Assembly (NCBI RefSeq): GCF_021729845.1
Contig: NZ_CP063397.1
Location: 1,378,001 to 1,442,000 of the forward strand
Direction: 5' to 3'
Length of the DNA: 64,000 bases
DNA from: Rhizobium sp. SL42
GTDB lineage: Bacteria > Pseudomonadota > Alphaproteobacteria > Rhizobiales > Rhizobiaceae
Positions 56,591 through 64,000 of the stretch are shown here, one piece after another. The number at the start of each line of letters is the position of its first letter. The stretch's first letter is position 1. The position numbers and the translations under genes were made by a program. The notes beneath the pieces are model-generated. The model was given only the letters and a program-made list of their open reading frames with translations. It ran no database searches and was not told the origin of the DNA.

Positions 56591-56925
56591 GGGCGCAGTC
56601 CTACTGTGGGAGGAATTGCCCAGGCGCGCGGCGGTCGGTTGATCCGCGCTCCCCGATGGGGCTCCATCTTGTTGCGCCAGTCACGCGGATGGCGAAGTAT
56701 TCCCTTGATCTTGCCAGAAATGCAAGGCCGCCGGGCATGGCAGTCGGCCGAAAATGCAGTCGCTATCTGCGTCCACTGGTTGTATTGTCTTGCTCAATCT
56801 GGGGGCCGGCTACGCAGGGCCAGACCACATGGGCTTTGGTTGACAGGATCTTTTTCCCCGAGACTATATCGACTGGATCGCCGCTCTCATTCTCTTTCCA
56901 TCACCGTTCACAGAGAGATGAATGC
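56591..56925. other. Intergenic region between lysE-type gene and AraC regulator
   Basis: These 335 nt lie between two divergent genes and must hold both promoters. I see no gene and no convincing repeat; a TTGATC...TATCTGC pair near 56705-56770 is not close to any consensus. Confidence 0.4.
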
Positions 56926-57888
56926 ATGGATGAACTGGCATGGATTACGCAAAGTGAAGTCGGAAGTGCCGTTCAGGGCTTCGATGGCGAGGGTCGTATC
57001 TCGTTCGTCGACGGGCCGTTTGCCGGGTTCATCGAGCGCGTCCCGGTGCGGCCGGGTATCGCTCTCTATCGCTCGCGGGGCCGTTCAAGCCATGCGTGGA
57101 CCCTGAAGGCGCAAGGGGATTCTCCGGCCGGCAATCTGGTTCTCGGCACCATGCTCGATGGTGCCGGCACGATCGATGCGAGCGGGAATACCAGGCAGGT
57201 CTGGCACGAGCCGGGGCGTCCTTTTCTGCTCAGCCTCGCCGAACGTGACATCGCTTATAATCTGCAGGCCGGCCAGCATTGGAGTGCAGTGACACTGCTT
57301 CTGGAACCCGATGCGTTGGAGGCGCTTGCAGTGCAGGATGGGGTTCCGCCGCTGGTGCGTGCCGTGCTGGACAATGGACGCTTGCCTGTTTCACGGGTGC
57401 TGGAAGGCAACCGTATGGTGGCCCGCTTGGCGCAGGATCTCTTGAGCCCCGTCTACATGGGAAGCATGGGCGCCCTTTGGCGCGAGAGCAGGGCGATGGA
57501 ACTCCTGGCGCATCAGCTCGATCACCTGGCGGAGGGAGCGCCGATCGCTGCGGCATTCACCCCGCGCGAACTTGCCCGCGTCCGTGAAGCCCATCAGCAG
57601 CTGATAGCGCAATTGCGTTGCCCACCCAGCCTGGACGGGCTTGCCAATCAGGTGCGCTTGTCTCCGCGTCGCCTCAACCACGCCTTTCGCCAACTGTATG
57701 GCATGACCGTCTTTGGGGTTTTGCTGGACGCGCGCATGAAAACCGCCCATCGGCTGATGCGCGAGCGGTCTTATCTCCCTTTGAAGCATGTCGCCTGGAT
57801 GGTAGGATACCGCCAACTTTCCAACTTCGTTACCGCCTATCGCCGCCGCTTTGGTGTGTCGCCGGGACAGCATCGGCGCATCGACTGA
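56926..57888 (+). CDS. AraC-family transcriptional regulator
   Basis: A 320-aa regulator from the ATG at 56926 (MDELAWITQ). The last 100 residues are the double helix-turn-helix domain (SLDGLANQVRLSPRRLNHAFRQLYG in part, then LMRERSYLPLKHVAWMVGYRQLSNF). The N-terminal sensor resembles PchR/YbtA-type regulators loosely. The upstream extension is non-homologous, so the shorter start is used. It is divergent from the LysE exporter. Confidence 0.87.
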   Translation: MDELAWITQSEVGSAVQGFDGEGRISFVDGPFAGFIERVPVRPGIALYRSRGRSSHAWTLKAQGDSPAGNLVLGTMLDGAGTIDASGNTRQVWHEPGRPFLLSLAERDIAYNLQAGQHWSAVTLLLEPDALEALAVQDGVPPLVRAVLDNGRLPVSRVLEGNRMVARLAQDLLSPVYMGSMGALWRESRAMELLAHQLDHLAEGAPIAAAFTPRELARVREAHQQLIAQLRCPPSLDGLANQVRLSPRRLNHAFRQLYGMTVFGVLLDARMKTAHRLMRERSYLPLKHVAWMVGYRQLSNFVTAYRRRFGVSPGQHRRID

Positions 57889-58523
57889 CGTCGCTTGACG
57901 GCTTTGCGAACGGACACGCCATGGTCGGCACAAAGCATTTCGTGACAAGGACAGCTCGAAGGGCCGCGACCCGCCATAGTGCGGCTTCTCCGTTCCGTTG
58001 AATGACCGAACAAAAGTTATGCGGAGCTGCAAATGACTATGCGGCTTTGATCGGCGTGTTGATCACGTCTGCAACCTGCGGGAAACAGTGCGCCATGTCT
58101 TCCCGGCCTGCGTCCGGGAGCGCGGCACGGCAGCGAGGGCGGCATCCATCAGGTGGCTCCACCGGTACACCTCCCGGATTGGCACCCGATCGGTCTCGTG
58201 TCGGCACACCCGGCCGCTCCTGTGGAGCATTGGCGAAGGAATACCGATATGCAAGCGTTCATTCTCGCTCTTATCCTGCGCGTACAGGCCTGGCGTGACA
58301 GTCGGCGCAATCGCAATCGTTAAGCCATCGGCGGTGGCGATCGGGTCGTGATGCGGCGGTCCCGATCGATCCATGCCACCGTACCGATGGCGCAAAGGAG
58401 CGGCAGGCGCGAGATCTCCTCCCGATCATCGCGGCAACCTGTCGCTCCACCATTTCCAGGGTCGCCGCAGACAGGCATGCGGCTCAGCCGGTTTCTGAAT
58501 GCTTGGACCGCTGTCGCGCCTGT
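57889..58523. other. Unexplained 635-nt region after the AraC gene
   Basis: Several overlapping open frames cross this stretch on both strands, the longest about 110 codons at 58063-58395 on the minus strand, but none has a recognisable domain, a clear ribosome-binding site or sequence of protein-like character. It could be a decayed gene. No terminator is evident at the end of the AraC gene. Confidence 0.4.
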
Positions 58524-61500
58524 TCAGTCCGCCAGCACGCGCGGTGAGGGGAAGCTCACCTCGACCAGCGTGCCTTCGTTCGGCGCCGACGAAATGGCAA
58601 AGCTCGCCCGGTTGGCATCGACCATGGCCTTGGTCAGCGGCAGGCCGAGCCCGGTGCCGTCGCCGCGGCTGCGCGGGGTGCCGGTGGAGACCTGGCGGAA
58701 CGGCTTCATCGCCTGCTCCAGTTCGGTGCGCGACATGCCGATGCCGGTGTCGCGGATCCTGAGCGCCACGCTGCCATTGGCTTCATAGGCCGTCGAAACG
58801 ATGATCTGTCCGCCGGACGGCGTGAACCGGATGGCATTGGCCAGGATGTTCAGCACGATCTGCTTGATCGAGCGACTGTCGGCCACGACATTCGGCACAG
58901 CCTGCGACAGCGCCGTGCGAATGATCACGCGCTGGCTGTTGGCCTGTGGCTGGATGATCGAGACGGCCGCCTGCACGGTCTCGTTGAGGCCGACCGCGGC
59001 AAAATCGAGATCCATTTCTCCGGCTTCGATCTTGGAAATGTCGAGCAGGTCGTTGACGATGTCGAGCACGTGGCGGCCAGAGCGCACGATATCATGGGCA
59101 TATTCGCCGTAGCGCGGATGGCCGACCGGGCCAAAATGTTCGTTCGCCATCATGTCGGCAAAGCCGATGATCGCATTCAGCGGCGTGCGGATTTCATGGC
59201 TGACCCGCGCGAGGAAGTCGGTCTTGTGCGCATTGGCGGTTTCGGCCGCACGCTTGGCATTGCGCAATTCCTCTTCGGTGCGCTTCCATTGCGTGATGTC
59301 GCGGATCACGGCGCAATAGCCGTTCGACGAGGTCAGTTTGCCGATCGTCATGAACAGCGGCAGGAAGCCGCCGGAGGCCTCGCGGCCGATCACTTCGCGA
59401 CCGTCATTCAGCACGCTGGCCACGCCATGACCGGCAAGGCCGCTCAGATAGTCGAGGATCGACTTCTGGCTTTCATGGGCAAACAGCATGACGAAGGGTT
59501 TGCCGCGTGTTTCCATGTCGTCGAAATTGAACAGCGCGCTGGCGGCGCGGTTCATCGAGCGGATGTCGCCATCCGCATCGAGGATCACCACGCCATCGGT
59601 TGCGGTCTCCAGGATCGAGCGCATTTCCTCGACCTCGACTCTGAGGCGCGCAGCCTCTCCAGCCTGGGCTGCTGTCATCTCCGGCAGCGCGTGGACCGGC
59701 TCCGGGCGAGTGGCTTCGGGCTGCACGATCAAGGCCAGCATCAGCGCGCTGGCATCGTCGAAGCGCACCGACTGCAACCGCGCGGTCACCGGAACCAGCG
59801 TATCGTCGGCCCGGACGGCCACGACCCGCCCGGCCTGGTCGCCGCTGGTGTCGAGATCCTGGCGCTGGATCAATGCGTCGAGGCCGCCGGATTGTTCGAG
59901 GTCGTCCAGGGAGGCGTAGCCGGTCAGCGAGAAGAATTCCGGATTGGCATGGATCAGCCGGTCGCCGACATGCACAAGCAGGGCAACCGGCATCAGGTCG
60001 ACGATCTCGGCCGTCAGGCTCTTTTCCCGCTTCAGCGGCAGGCCTTCAAGCAGGGGTGCTGTCGGCTGCGCGCGCTCTTCGCGCGGCGCATCGGCTTCGC
60101 CTGCCGGCATTGCAGGTGTTGCCAGAATTGTAGGTGTCGAAGATGCTTCCGGCAGTTCGGCGCCTGTGGTGACGTCGTCAGCCTCGGGCTCGGGTGCAAT
60201 TTCGCTCGTCTTGGCCTGCAGGCTTTCGCTCAGCGATTCTTCGACCTTGGCACGAAGGCCCATCGGATCGAGCTTGCGGGCGATCTCGCGGAATGCGGCC
60301 TGTTCGCCTGGGGAAAGGCCGTCACGGATGCGCGTGCGGCGCTCTTCCAGCTGGACGATTTTCTCCGGCCTGACGACCGGCCGAACCGGCTCCATGATGC
60401 GCAGCACCGGCGGCTCGACCGAGCGGAACGGGGCGGACGGGATGAGGCTTGGCGGCTTCGGCAGGTCCTCGGCATCGGCTTTGGGCTCATTCACCACTTC
60501 TGCCGTATCTCCGGCCGGAAGATCGTTCTCCTGCTGATCTTCGGTTTCGGCGCCATCGATGTCGCCGGCATGTGCCAGTTCCTCGGCCGCGTCGTCCGCC
60601 GCTTCGGCTTGGACAAATTCCTGCGGCGCCTCGTCGAGCGCTTCGGCCTGCGTTTCGAGGAATTCCGGCGTTTCGTCTTCGAACCGATAGGCGCGGAACT
60701 CGTCCTCGTCGGTGTCATCGAGGATGTCGGCAGTTTCGGTTGCGAAAACCTCAGGCGTGGCTTGCGTGTCGGCGGCCCCGGCTGCCTGCGGCACGAAAGT
60801 CAGGCCGGTGGCATTCGGATCCTCGACCGCATCGCCGACCCGCACGATGCCGAAGCCGCGGAAGCCGTCGAAATCTCGGTTGCGCGTATAGGTCGGCAGG
60901 GCGGCCAGATCGACGGGAACCATCAGGCTGGTGCCTTCGGCCGGCCAGTAGATCGTCTTGCCGGACCAGGTGTCGCGCTTCTTCAGCAATTCGCCGATCT
61001 TGCCGTCGGGGTCGAGATTGAACAGGGCGGCGAGGTCGGAAAAGGCAACGCCGTTGATATCCGCCGCATGCGGGCCGACAGCCTCCGCGAATTCGCCGGA
61101 GACCTCGCTGAAGCGGCCCTCCGCATCGATCTTCCAGACAAAGCGGGAGGCGCGGCGCTCACGCGAGAAGACGAATGGCTGGTCGAGCGAAGCCTCAGGG
61201 TCTTCGGCGGCGACCGGTGTCATCTCCATGCGCGGCGGTTCGCTTACGATCGGGCCGCCCGGCAGGTCCGCCGGTGAGGGCACGAAAGCCGTATCGTTCG
61301 ACGCAAGTGCCCCGGAATGTTCCGCAGTTTCCACAGCTTCGGCAAAAGCGGCCTCTTCGCGCGACGCGTCGTCGTCTGCCGCGATGTCCGTCGCCGATCC
61401 GGAAGGCGCGTGGGTCGGCAGGTCGCCTGTCACGTCGCTCGATGTGTCGGCGGTCTCGGCATATACCACCGGCTGTGCAACCGGCTCGGGCAGGTCCTCG

Positions 61501-62939
61501 TCAACAGTCTCGGCGGCGTCCTCCACGGCGGCCTCGGCCGGCGCATAGTCTTGCGCTTCCGCCACGATGTCTCCACCAGGCATGTCGGAAGCTGACTCGT
61601 CAGCAACCGGTGCTGTAGCCGGAGCCGCAATGTCGCCGGACAGTTCGTCGCCATAGCTCTCGACGGAGCCGAGTGCGTCGGCTTCGATATCCTCGGCCGA
61701 GACCTCGATTTCCTCGATCGTGCCGATCGCGGCAATCACGCTGTCGAATGGCGCAGAGGCGAAGCCGCCCATCCGGCTGTCCGCATCGGCCTCGGGCAGC
61801 GCCTGCAGCGCCGCCTGGCGCGACGGTTCCTCCGCAAGCGCCGGAACGGTGTCCTCGGCAGGCAACTCGTCTTCCAAGACGGGCAGGTCGTCCTGGGGGA
61901 TTGCTGTGTCCTCGATGTCGGTCGCGGCCGGCGCCTCGGCTGCGATGTCCGGTTGCCCGGCAACATCGCTCGCCATGTCGTCCCCCAAGTCGTCCCCCAA
62001 GTCGTCCCCCAAGGCGCCCTTCAGGTCGCTGGCCACCGGCGCGGCCTCGTGCCCGTTGCGGGTCTCGGTCTCGATAATGTCCTCCGGTGCCGCCGCAGGC
62101 TCTTCCGCGACGGTCATGTCCGTTTCCGCCACCTCGGCCACGTCAGCCACCTGGGGCTCGGCTGCCGGTTCCTCGACCGGACCCGCTGCCGGCTGTTCCA
62201 ACGACGGCGCCTGCGCGGCAGGCTCGGCAAAATCGGCGCTTGGGTCCATCTGGCCGAGAATGGTTTCGACGGCAAACAGCAGATGCAGTGCCGGCGTGTC
62301 CGAGATCTTGCCGATCGCCGCCGGCAGATAGCCACGGCCCGTCGGGATCGGCCGCTTGACCAGCCGGTCGCTCTCGCTCGATGTCAGCTTGACCAGGGTG
62401 CGGGCCGTGTGCGGGGTGATGCCGAGGGCGGCAAACTGTCCGGACGACGCCACCACCTGGCCATCGCCGTCGAACACCGCCATATGCGTGTCGGGATCGT
62501 CGAAGCCGGCCATCAGCTCCTGCGCCAGGTCCGTGAGGCTGGCCGTCTTGCCGATCGGCGGGATCGCCACCAGCACGACCCGCTCGCCGCGGCGGATCTC
62601 GACAAGCTCCGCCAGCGCCGTCACCGGCACCTTCTGGAAACCGGACGTGACGCGCAGCATCAGGTTGCGGCTGTCGCCTGTGTTAACCAATTGCCGCGCC
62701 GCCGCCTCGATCTGGCGAAACGTCACGTCGCTGCGGTTGGGGCCTTCCTCGAGAAAATCATAGATCGAGGCGTTGCCGAAAAAGCGCGCGCCGGCGCCAT
62801 TGGTCCACAATACCCGCTCCAGCCCCGGCGAAAACACCATCAGCGCCTCGCCGCGCGAAAGCCGCGGGCGGATCTTGTCGTGGACGGCGACATCGATGAA
62901 CGGGTATTGGGCGGGCATCAGCGGACCTGTCGTTTCCAT
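58524..62939 (-). CDS. pdhS1: PdhS1-like PAS sensor histidine kinase
   Basis: A 1471-aa cytoplasmic kinase. An N-terminal PAS-like sensor (about 1-230) is followed by a very long acidic, Ala/Glu/Asp-rich disordered linker (about 230-620, more at 780-1000), PAS domains (about 1020-1220), the HisKA box VSHEIRTPLNAIIGFADMM with phospho-His1248, and HATPase (NILANAIRFTPSGG, DTGIGMS, GTGLGLPL). The H-box type is that of the PdhS/DivJ/PleC group that acts on DivK for cell-cycle and polarity control. The name pdhS1 rests on recalled Agrobacterium gene order and architecture. Confidence 0.82.
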   Translation of the reverse strand: METTGPLMPAQYPFIDVAVHDKIRPRLSRGEALMVFSPGLERVLWTNGAGARFFGNASIYDFLEEGPNRSDVTFRQIEAAARQLVNTGDSRNLMLRVTSGFQKVPVTALAELVEIRRGERVVLVAIPPIGKTASLTDLAQELMAGFDDPDTHMAVFDGDGQVVASSGQFAALGITPHTARTLVKLTSSESDRLVKRPIPTGRGYLPAAIGKISDTPALHLLFAVETILGQMDPSADFAEPAAQAPSLEQPAAGPVEEPAAEPQVADVAEVAETDMTVAEEPAAAPEDIIETETRNGHEAAPVASDLKGALGDDLGDDLGDDMASDVAGQPDIAAEAPAATDIEDTAIPQDDLPVLEDELPAEDTVPALAEEPSRQAALQALPEADADSRMGGFASAPFDSVIAAIGTIEEIEVSAEDIEADALGSVESYGDELSGDIAAPATAPVADESASDMPGGDIVAEAQDYAPAEAAVEDAAETVDEDLPEPVAQPVVYAETADTSSDVTGDLPTHAPSGSATDIAADDDASREEAAFAEAVETAEHSGALASNDTAFVPSPADLPGGPIVSEPPRMEMTPVAAEDPEASLDQPFVFSRERRASRFVWKIDAEGRFSEVSGEFAEAVGPHAADINGVAFSDLAALFNLDPDGKIGELLKKRDTWSGKTIYWPAEGTSLMVPVDLAALPTYTRNRDFDGFRGFGIVRVGDAVEDPNATGLTFVPQAAGAADTQATPEVFATETADILDDTDEDEFRAYRFEDETPEFLETQAEALDEAPQEFVQAEAADDAAEELAHAGDIDGAETEDQQENDLPAGDTAEVVNEPKADAEDLPKPPSLIPSAPFRSVEPPVLRIMEPVRPVVRPEKIVQLEERRTRIRDGLSPGEQAAFREIARKLDPMGLRAKVEESLSESLQAKTSEIAPEPEADDVTTGAELPEASSTPTILATPAMPAGEADAPREERAQPTAPLLEGLPLKREKSLTAEIVDLMPVALLVHVGDRLIHANPEFFSLTGYASLDDLEQSGGLDALIQRQDLDTSGDQAGRVVAVRADDTLVPVTARLQSVRFDDASALMLALIVQPEATRPEPVHALPEMTAAQAGEAARLRVEVEEMRSILETATDGVVILDADGDIRSMNRAASALFNFDDMETRGKPFVMLFAHESQKSILDYLSGLAGHGVASVLNDGREVIGREASGGFLPLFMTIGKLTSSNGYCAVIRDITQWKRTEEELRNAKRAAETANAHKTDFLARVSHEIRTPLNAIIGFADMMANEHFGPVGHPRYGEYAHDIVRSGRHVLDIVNDLLDISKIEAGEMDLDFAAVGLNETVQAAVSIIQPQANSQRVIIRTALSQAVPNVVADSRSIKQIVLNILANAIRFTPSGGQIIVSTAYEANGSVALRIRDTGIGMSRTELEQAMKPFRQVSTGTPRSRGDGTGLGLPLTKAMVDANRASFAISSAPNEGTLVEVSFPSPRVLAD
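61978..62013. repeat. 12-bp tandem repeat inside the pdhS1-like gene
   Basis: Three perfect copies of TCGTCCCCCAAG, encoding GDDL repeated three times within the acidic linker. A site prone to copy-number change without breaking the frame. Confidence 0.9.
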
Positions 62940-63062
62940 TGCCTTCAGAGCACAAATTAACAGATTTTTAATAGCTAGCGAGACCCTCGGGGTCCAGCAA
63001 CGCGGTTTTGTTTCGGAAGGTAAGGTTAATCCGCAAGCATGTTCGCATCAAAATTTTCGTGT

Positions 63063-63108
63063 TGCAGTGCACAATAATATTGCAATGCACCATCCCCAGT
63101 GTTATATA
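63063..63108 (+). promoter_or_regulatory. Phasin promoter with PhaR-type operators
   Basis: TTGCAA (63080-63085) and TATATA (63103-63108) with a 17-nt spacer form the promoter. TGCAGTGCA (63063-63071) and TGCAATGCA (63081-63089) fit the TGC-N3-GCA site of PhaR, the PHB-sensing repressor of phasins; the second overlaps the -35. Confidence 0.7.
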
Positions 63109-63167
63109 AGCAATATCAGTGCAAAAGAGGGGTCCGCAAAAACCCCACCAGATGAGGAAATGCGATC

Positions 63168-63605
63168 ATGACCAAGGATATCTTCTCTTTCACCGCCTTC
63201 GATCCGTCCAAGCTGCAGGAAAGCTTCCGTGACTTCGCCGAAAAGGGCGCAGCCCAGTCCAAGGATGCCTATGCCAAGCTGAAGAGCGCGACCGAGGAAG
63301 CCACCAAGACCGTGGAAGCCACCGTCCAGACCGCCCAGGCCGGCACTGTCGAGATCGGCCTCAAGGCCATCGATGCGCTGCGCACCAATGCCGAAATGTC
63401 GCTCTCGCACATGGAAGCGCTGCTCGGCGTCAAGTCGGTTGCCGAACTCGTCGAACTGCAGACCTCCTTCATCCGCAAGCAGGCGGAAGTGACGGTCGAA
63501 CAGGCCAAGTCGATCCAGGAAACCGCCAAGAAGGTTGCCGAAACCGTCTCCAAGCCGGGCAAGGACGCCGCCGAAAAGGTCATGTCGACCTTCAAGGCCG
63601 CCTGA
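63168..63605 (+). CDS. Phasin family protein
   Basis: A 145-aa PHB granule-coating protein. Amphipathic helices run throughout, with the phasin core AYAKLKSATEEATKTVEATVQ in part, then GLKAIDALRTNAEMSLSHMEALLG and LVELQTSFIRKQAEVTVEQ. It starts behind GAGGAAATGCGATC. It has its own promoter, PhaR-type operators and terminator. Confidence 0.92.
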   Translation: MTKDIFSFTAFDPSKLQESFRDFAEKGAAQSKDAYAKLKSATEEATKTVEATVQTAQAGTVEIGLKAIDALRTNAEMSLSHMEALLGVKSVAELVELQTSFIRKQAEVTVEQAKSIQETAKKVAETVSKPGKDAAEKVMSTFKAA

Positions 63606-63644
63606 GCCACGCCTCGGGCGCGATAATCGCCTGAAATAATTCTG

Positions 63645-63672
63645 AAGGGTCGGGCTTGTGCCCGGCCCTTTT
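63645..63672 (+). terminator. Rho-independent terminator of the phasin gene
   Basis: AAGGGTCGGGC (63645-63655) pairs with GCCCGGCCCTT (63660-63670) with one T-G pair, then TTTT. Confidence 0.88.
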
Positions 63673-63773
63673 CACATCCCCCAGTCCTTTTCACAGACAA
63701 TGCAGAAAAGGCTTGAAAAAGATTCCGTCTGCTCGTATGTGACCCCTCGACGGCGTCAGCGACGCGGTCATGT

Positions 63774-63850
63774 GCGGTTGTAGCTCAGTTGGTTAGAGCG
63801 CAGGTTTGTGGCACCTGAGGTCGGAGGTTCGAGACCCCCCAACCGTACCA
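63774..63850 (+). tRNA. tRNA-His (GTG)
   Basis: A full 77-nt cloverleaf: acceptor GCGGTTG (63774-63780) with CAACCGT, anticodon stem CAGGT/ACCTG around loop TTGTGGC with anticodon GTG at 63808-63810, T-arm GGAGG-TTCGAGA-CCCCC, and encoded CCA at 63848-63850. The discriminator base is A73 and the first pair is G1-U72. Confidence 0.97.
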
Positions 63851-64000
63851 TTTTTCCATGTCCATTGTAGCTAGCCGCGTAAAACCGGAATTTTGACCGA
63901 GGATTTGGAACTTCGAGATCTCTGTCAATATGTGCGGCTGTTTGATCTGTGCTGCTGTCGAAATACGATCAAAATCCCGAATGCATTCCCCATTCATCCC
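63851..64000. other. Sequence after tRNA-His to the window end
   Basis: Relatively AT-rich 150 nt with no gene, terminator or integrase-type attachment repeat that I can see. A tRNA 3' end is a common integration site, so the sequence beyond the window is worth a look. Confidence 0.4.

Noticed and set aside
59070..61277. A 735-codon plus-strand frame inside the histidine kinase gene
   Set aside because: It is antisense to the kinase and arises from its biased codon use; no start signal or domain.
63785..63997. A 70-codon minus-strand frame across tRNA-His
   Set aside because: It runs through the tRNA gene and has no ribosome-binding site or family.

Overview
The window is a chromosomal segment of an alphaproteobacterium of the family Rhizobiaceae (Agrobacterium / Rhizobium / Allorhizobium type). 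The evidence is its high GC content, a flagellar cluster containing the alphaproteobacterial regulators FlaF and FlbT, an aglREFGAK alpha-glucoside cluster, a zwf-pgl-edd Entner-Doudoroff operon, a PdhS-type kinase, and a tRNA-His with the reduced alphaproteobacterial acceptor end (A73, no G-1). The gene order resembles my recollection of the Agrobacterium circular chromosome; this was not checked by search.

Layout. 1-9112: end of flgE, then flgK-flgL-flaF-flbT-flgD-fliQ-flhA-fliR and four small genes that look like flagellar helpers (FliJ-like, FlgJ/CheL-like rod-binding, FlgN-like, FliL-like), closed by a strong terminator. 9312-10211: folD. 10242-18025: LacI regulator and the alpha-glucoside ABC transporter/glucosidase operon. 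18183-22177: a small PilZ-like protein, an SDR protein lacking the usual catalytic residues, a DUF2778 protein and an alpha/beta hydrolase with a Tat-like leader. 22191-25602: a palindromic repeat, an IS5/IS1031-type insertion sequence sitting inside a DUF4394 gene, and a divergent ECF sigma/anti-sigma pair. 25708-29847: edd, pgl, zwf. 29935-33076: gamma-glutamylputrescine genes puuA, puuB and a coupled small protein. 33202-41989: BaiN-type flavoprotein, a chemoreceptor, cspA, rsgA, a LysR regulator, a cupin and small proteins. 42192-45136: isocitrate lyase with a divergent RamB/ScfR-like regulator. 45275-49388: potFGHI-type polyamine transporter. 49413-57888: DUF6460 protein, AsmA-like protein, acetoacetyl-CoA synthetase, a solitary Fe(III)-type double permease, a LysE exporter and an AraC regulator. 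58524-63850: large PdhS1-like histidine kinase, phasin, tRNA-His.

How the genes fit together. Carbon supply: Agl uptake and hydrolysis of alpha-glucosides gives glucose for Zwf-Pgl-Edd; AceA and its regulator handle acetate and fatty-acid carbon; acetoacetyl-CoA synthetase and the phasin belong to the PHB/ketone-body cycle. Polyamines: Pot uptake feeds PuuA/PuuB catabolism.

The most interesting unit is the ECF sigma / RskA-like anti-sigma / DUF4394 module. Two almost identical ECF-type promoters face away from each other between the sigma gene and the DUF4394 gene, suggesting that this sigma drives both itself and a secreted DUF4394 protein. In this strain the effector is cut near its C-terminus by a cleanly delimited 934-bp insertion sequence with a TTA duplication; deleting the element on paper restores the reading frame exactly.
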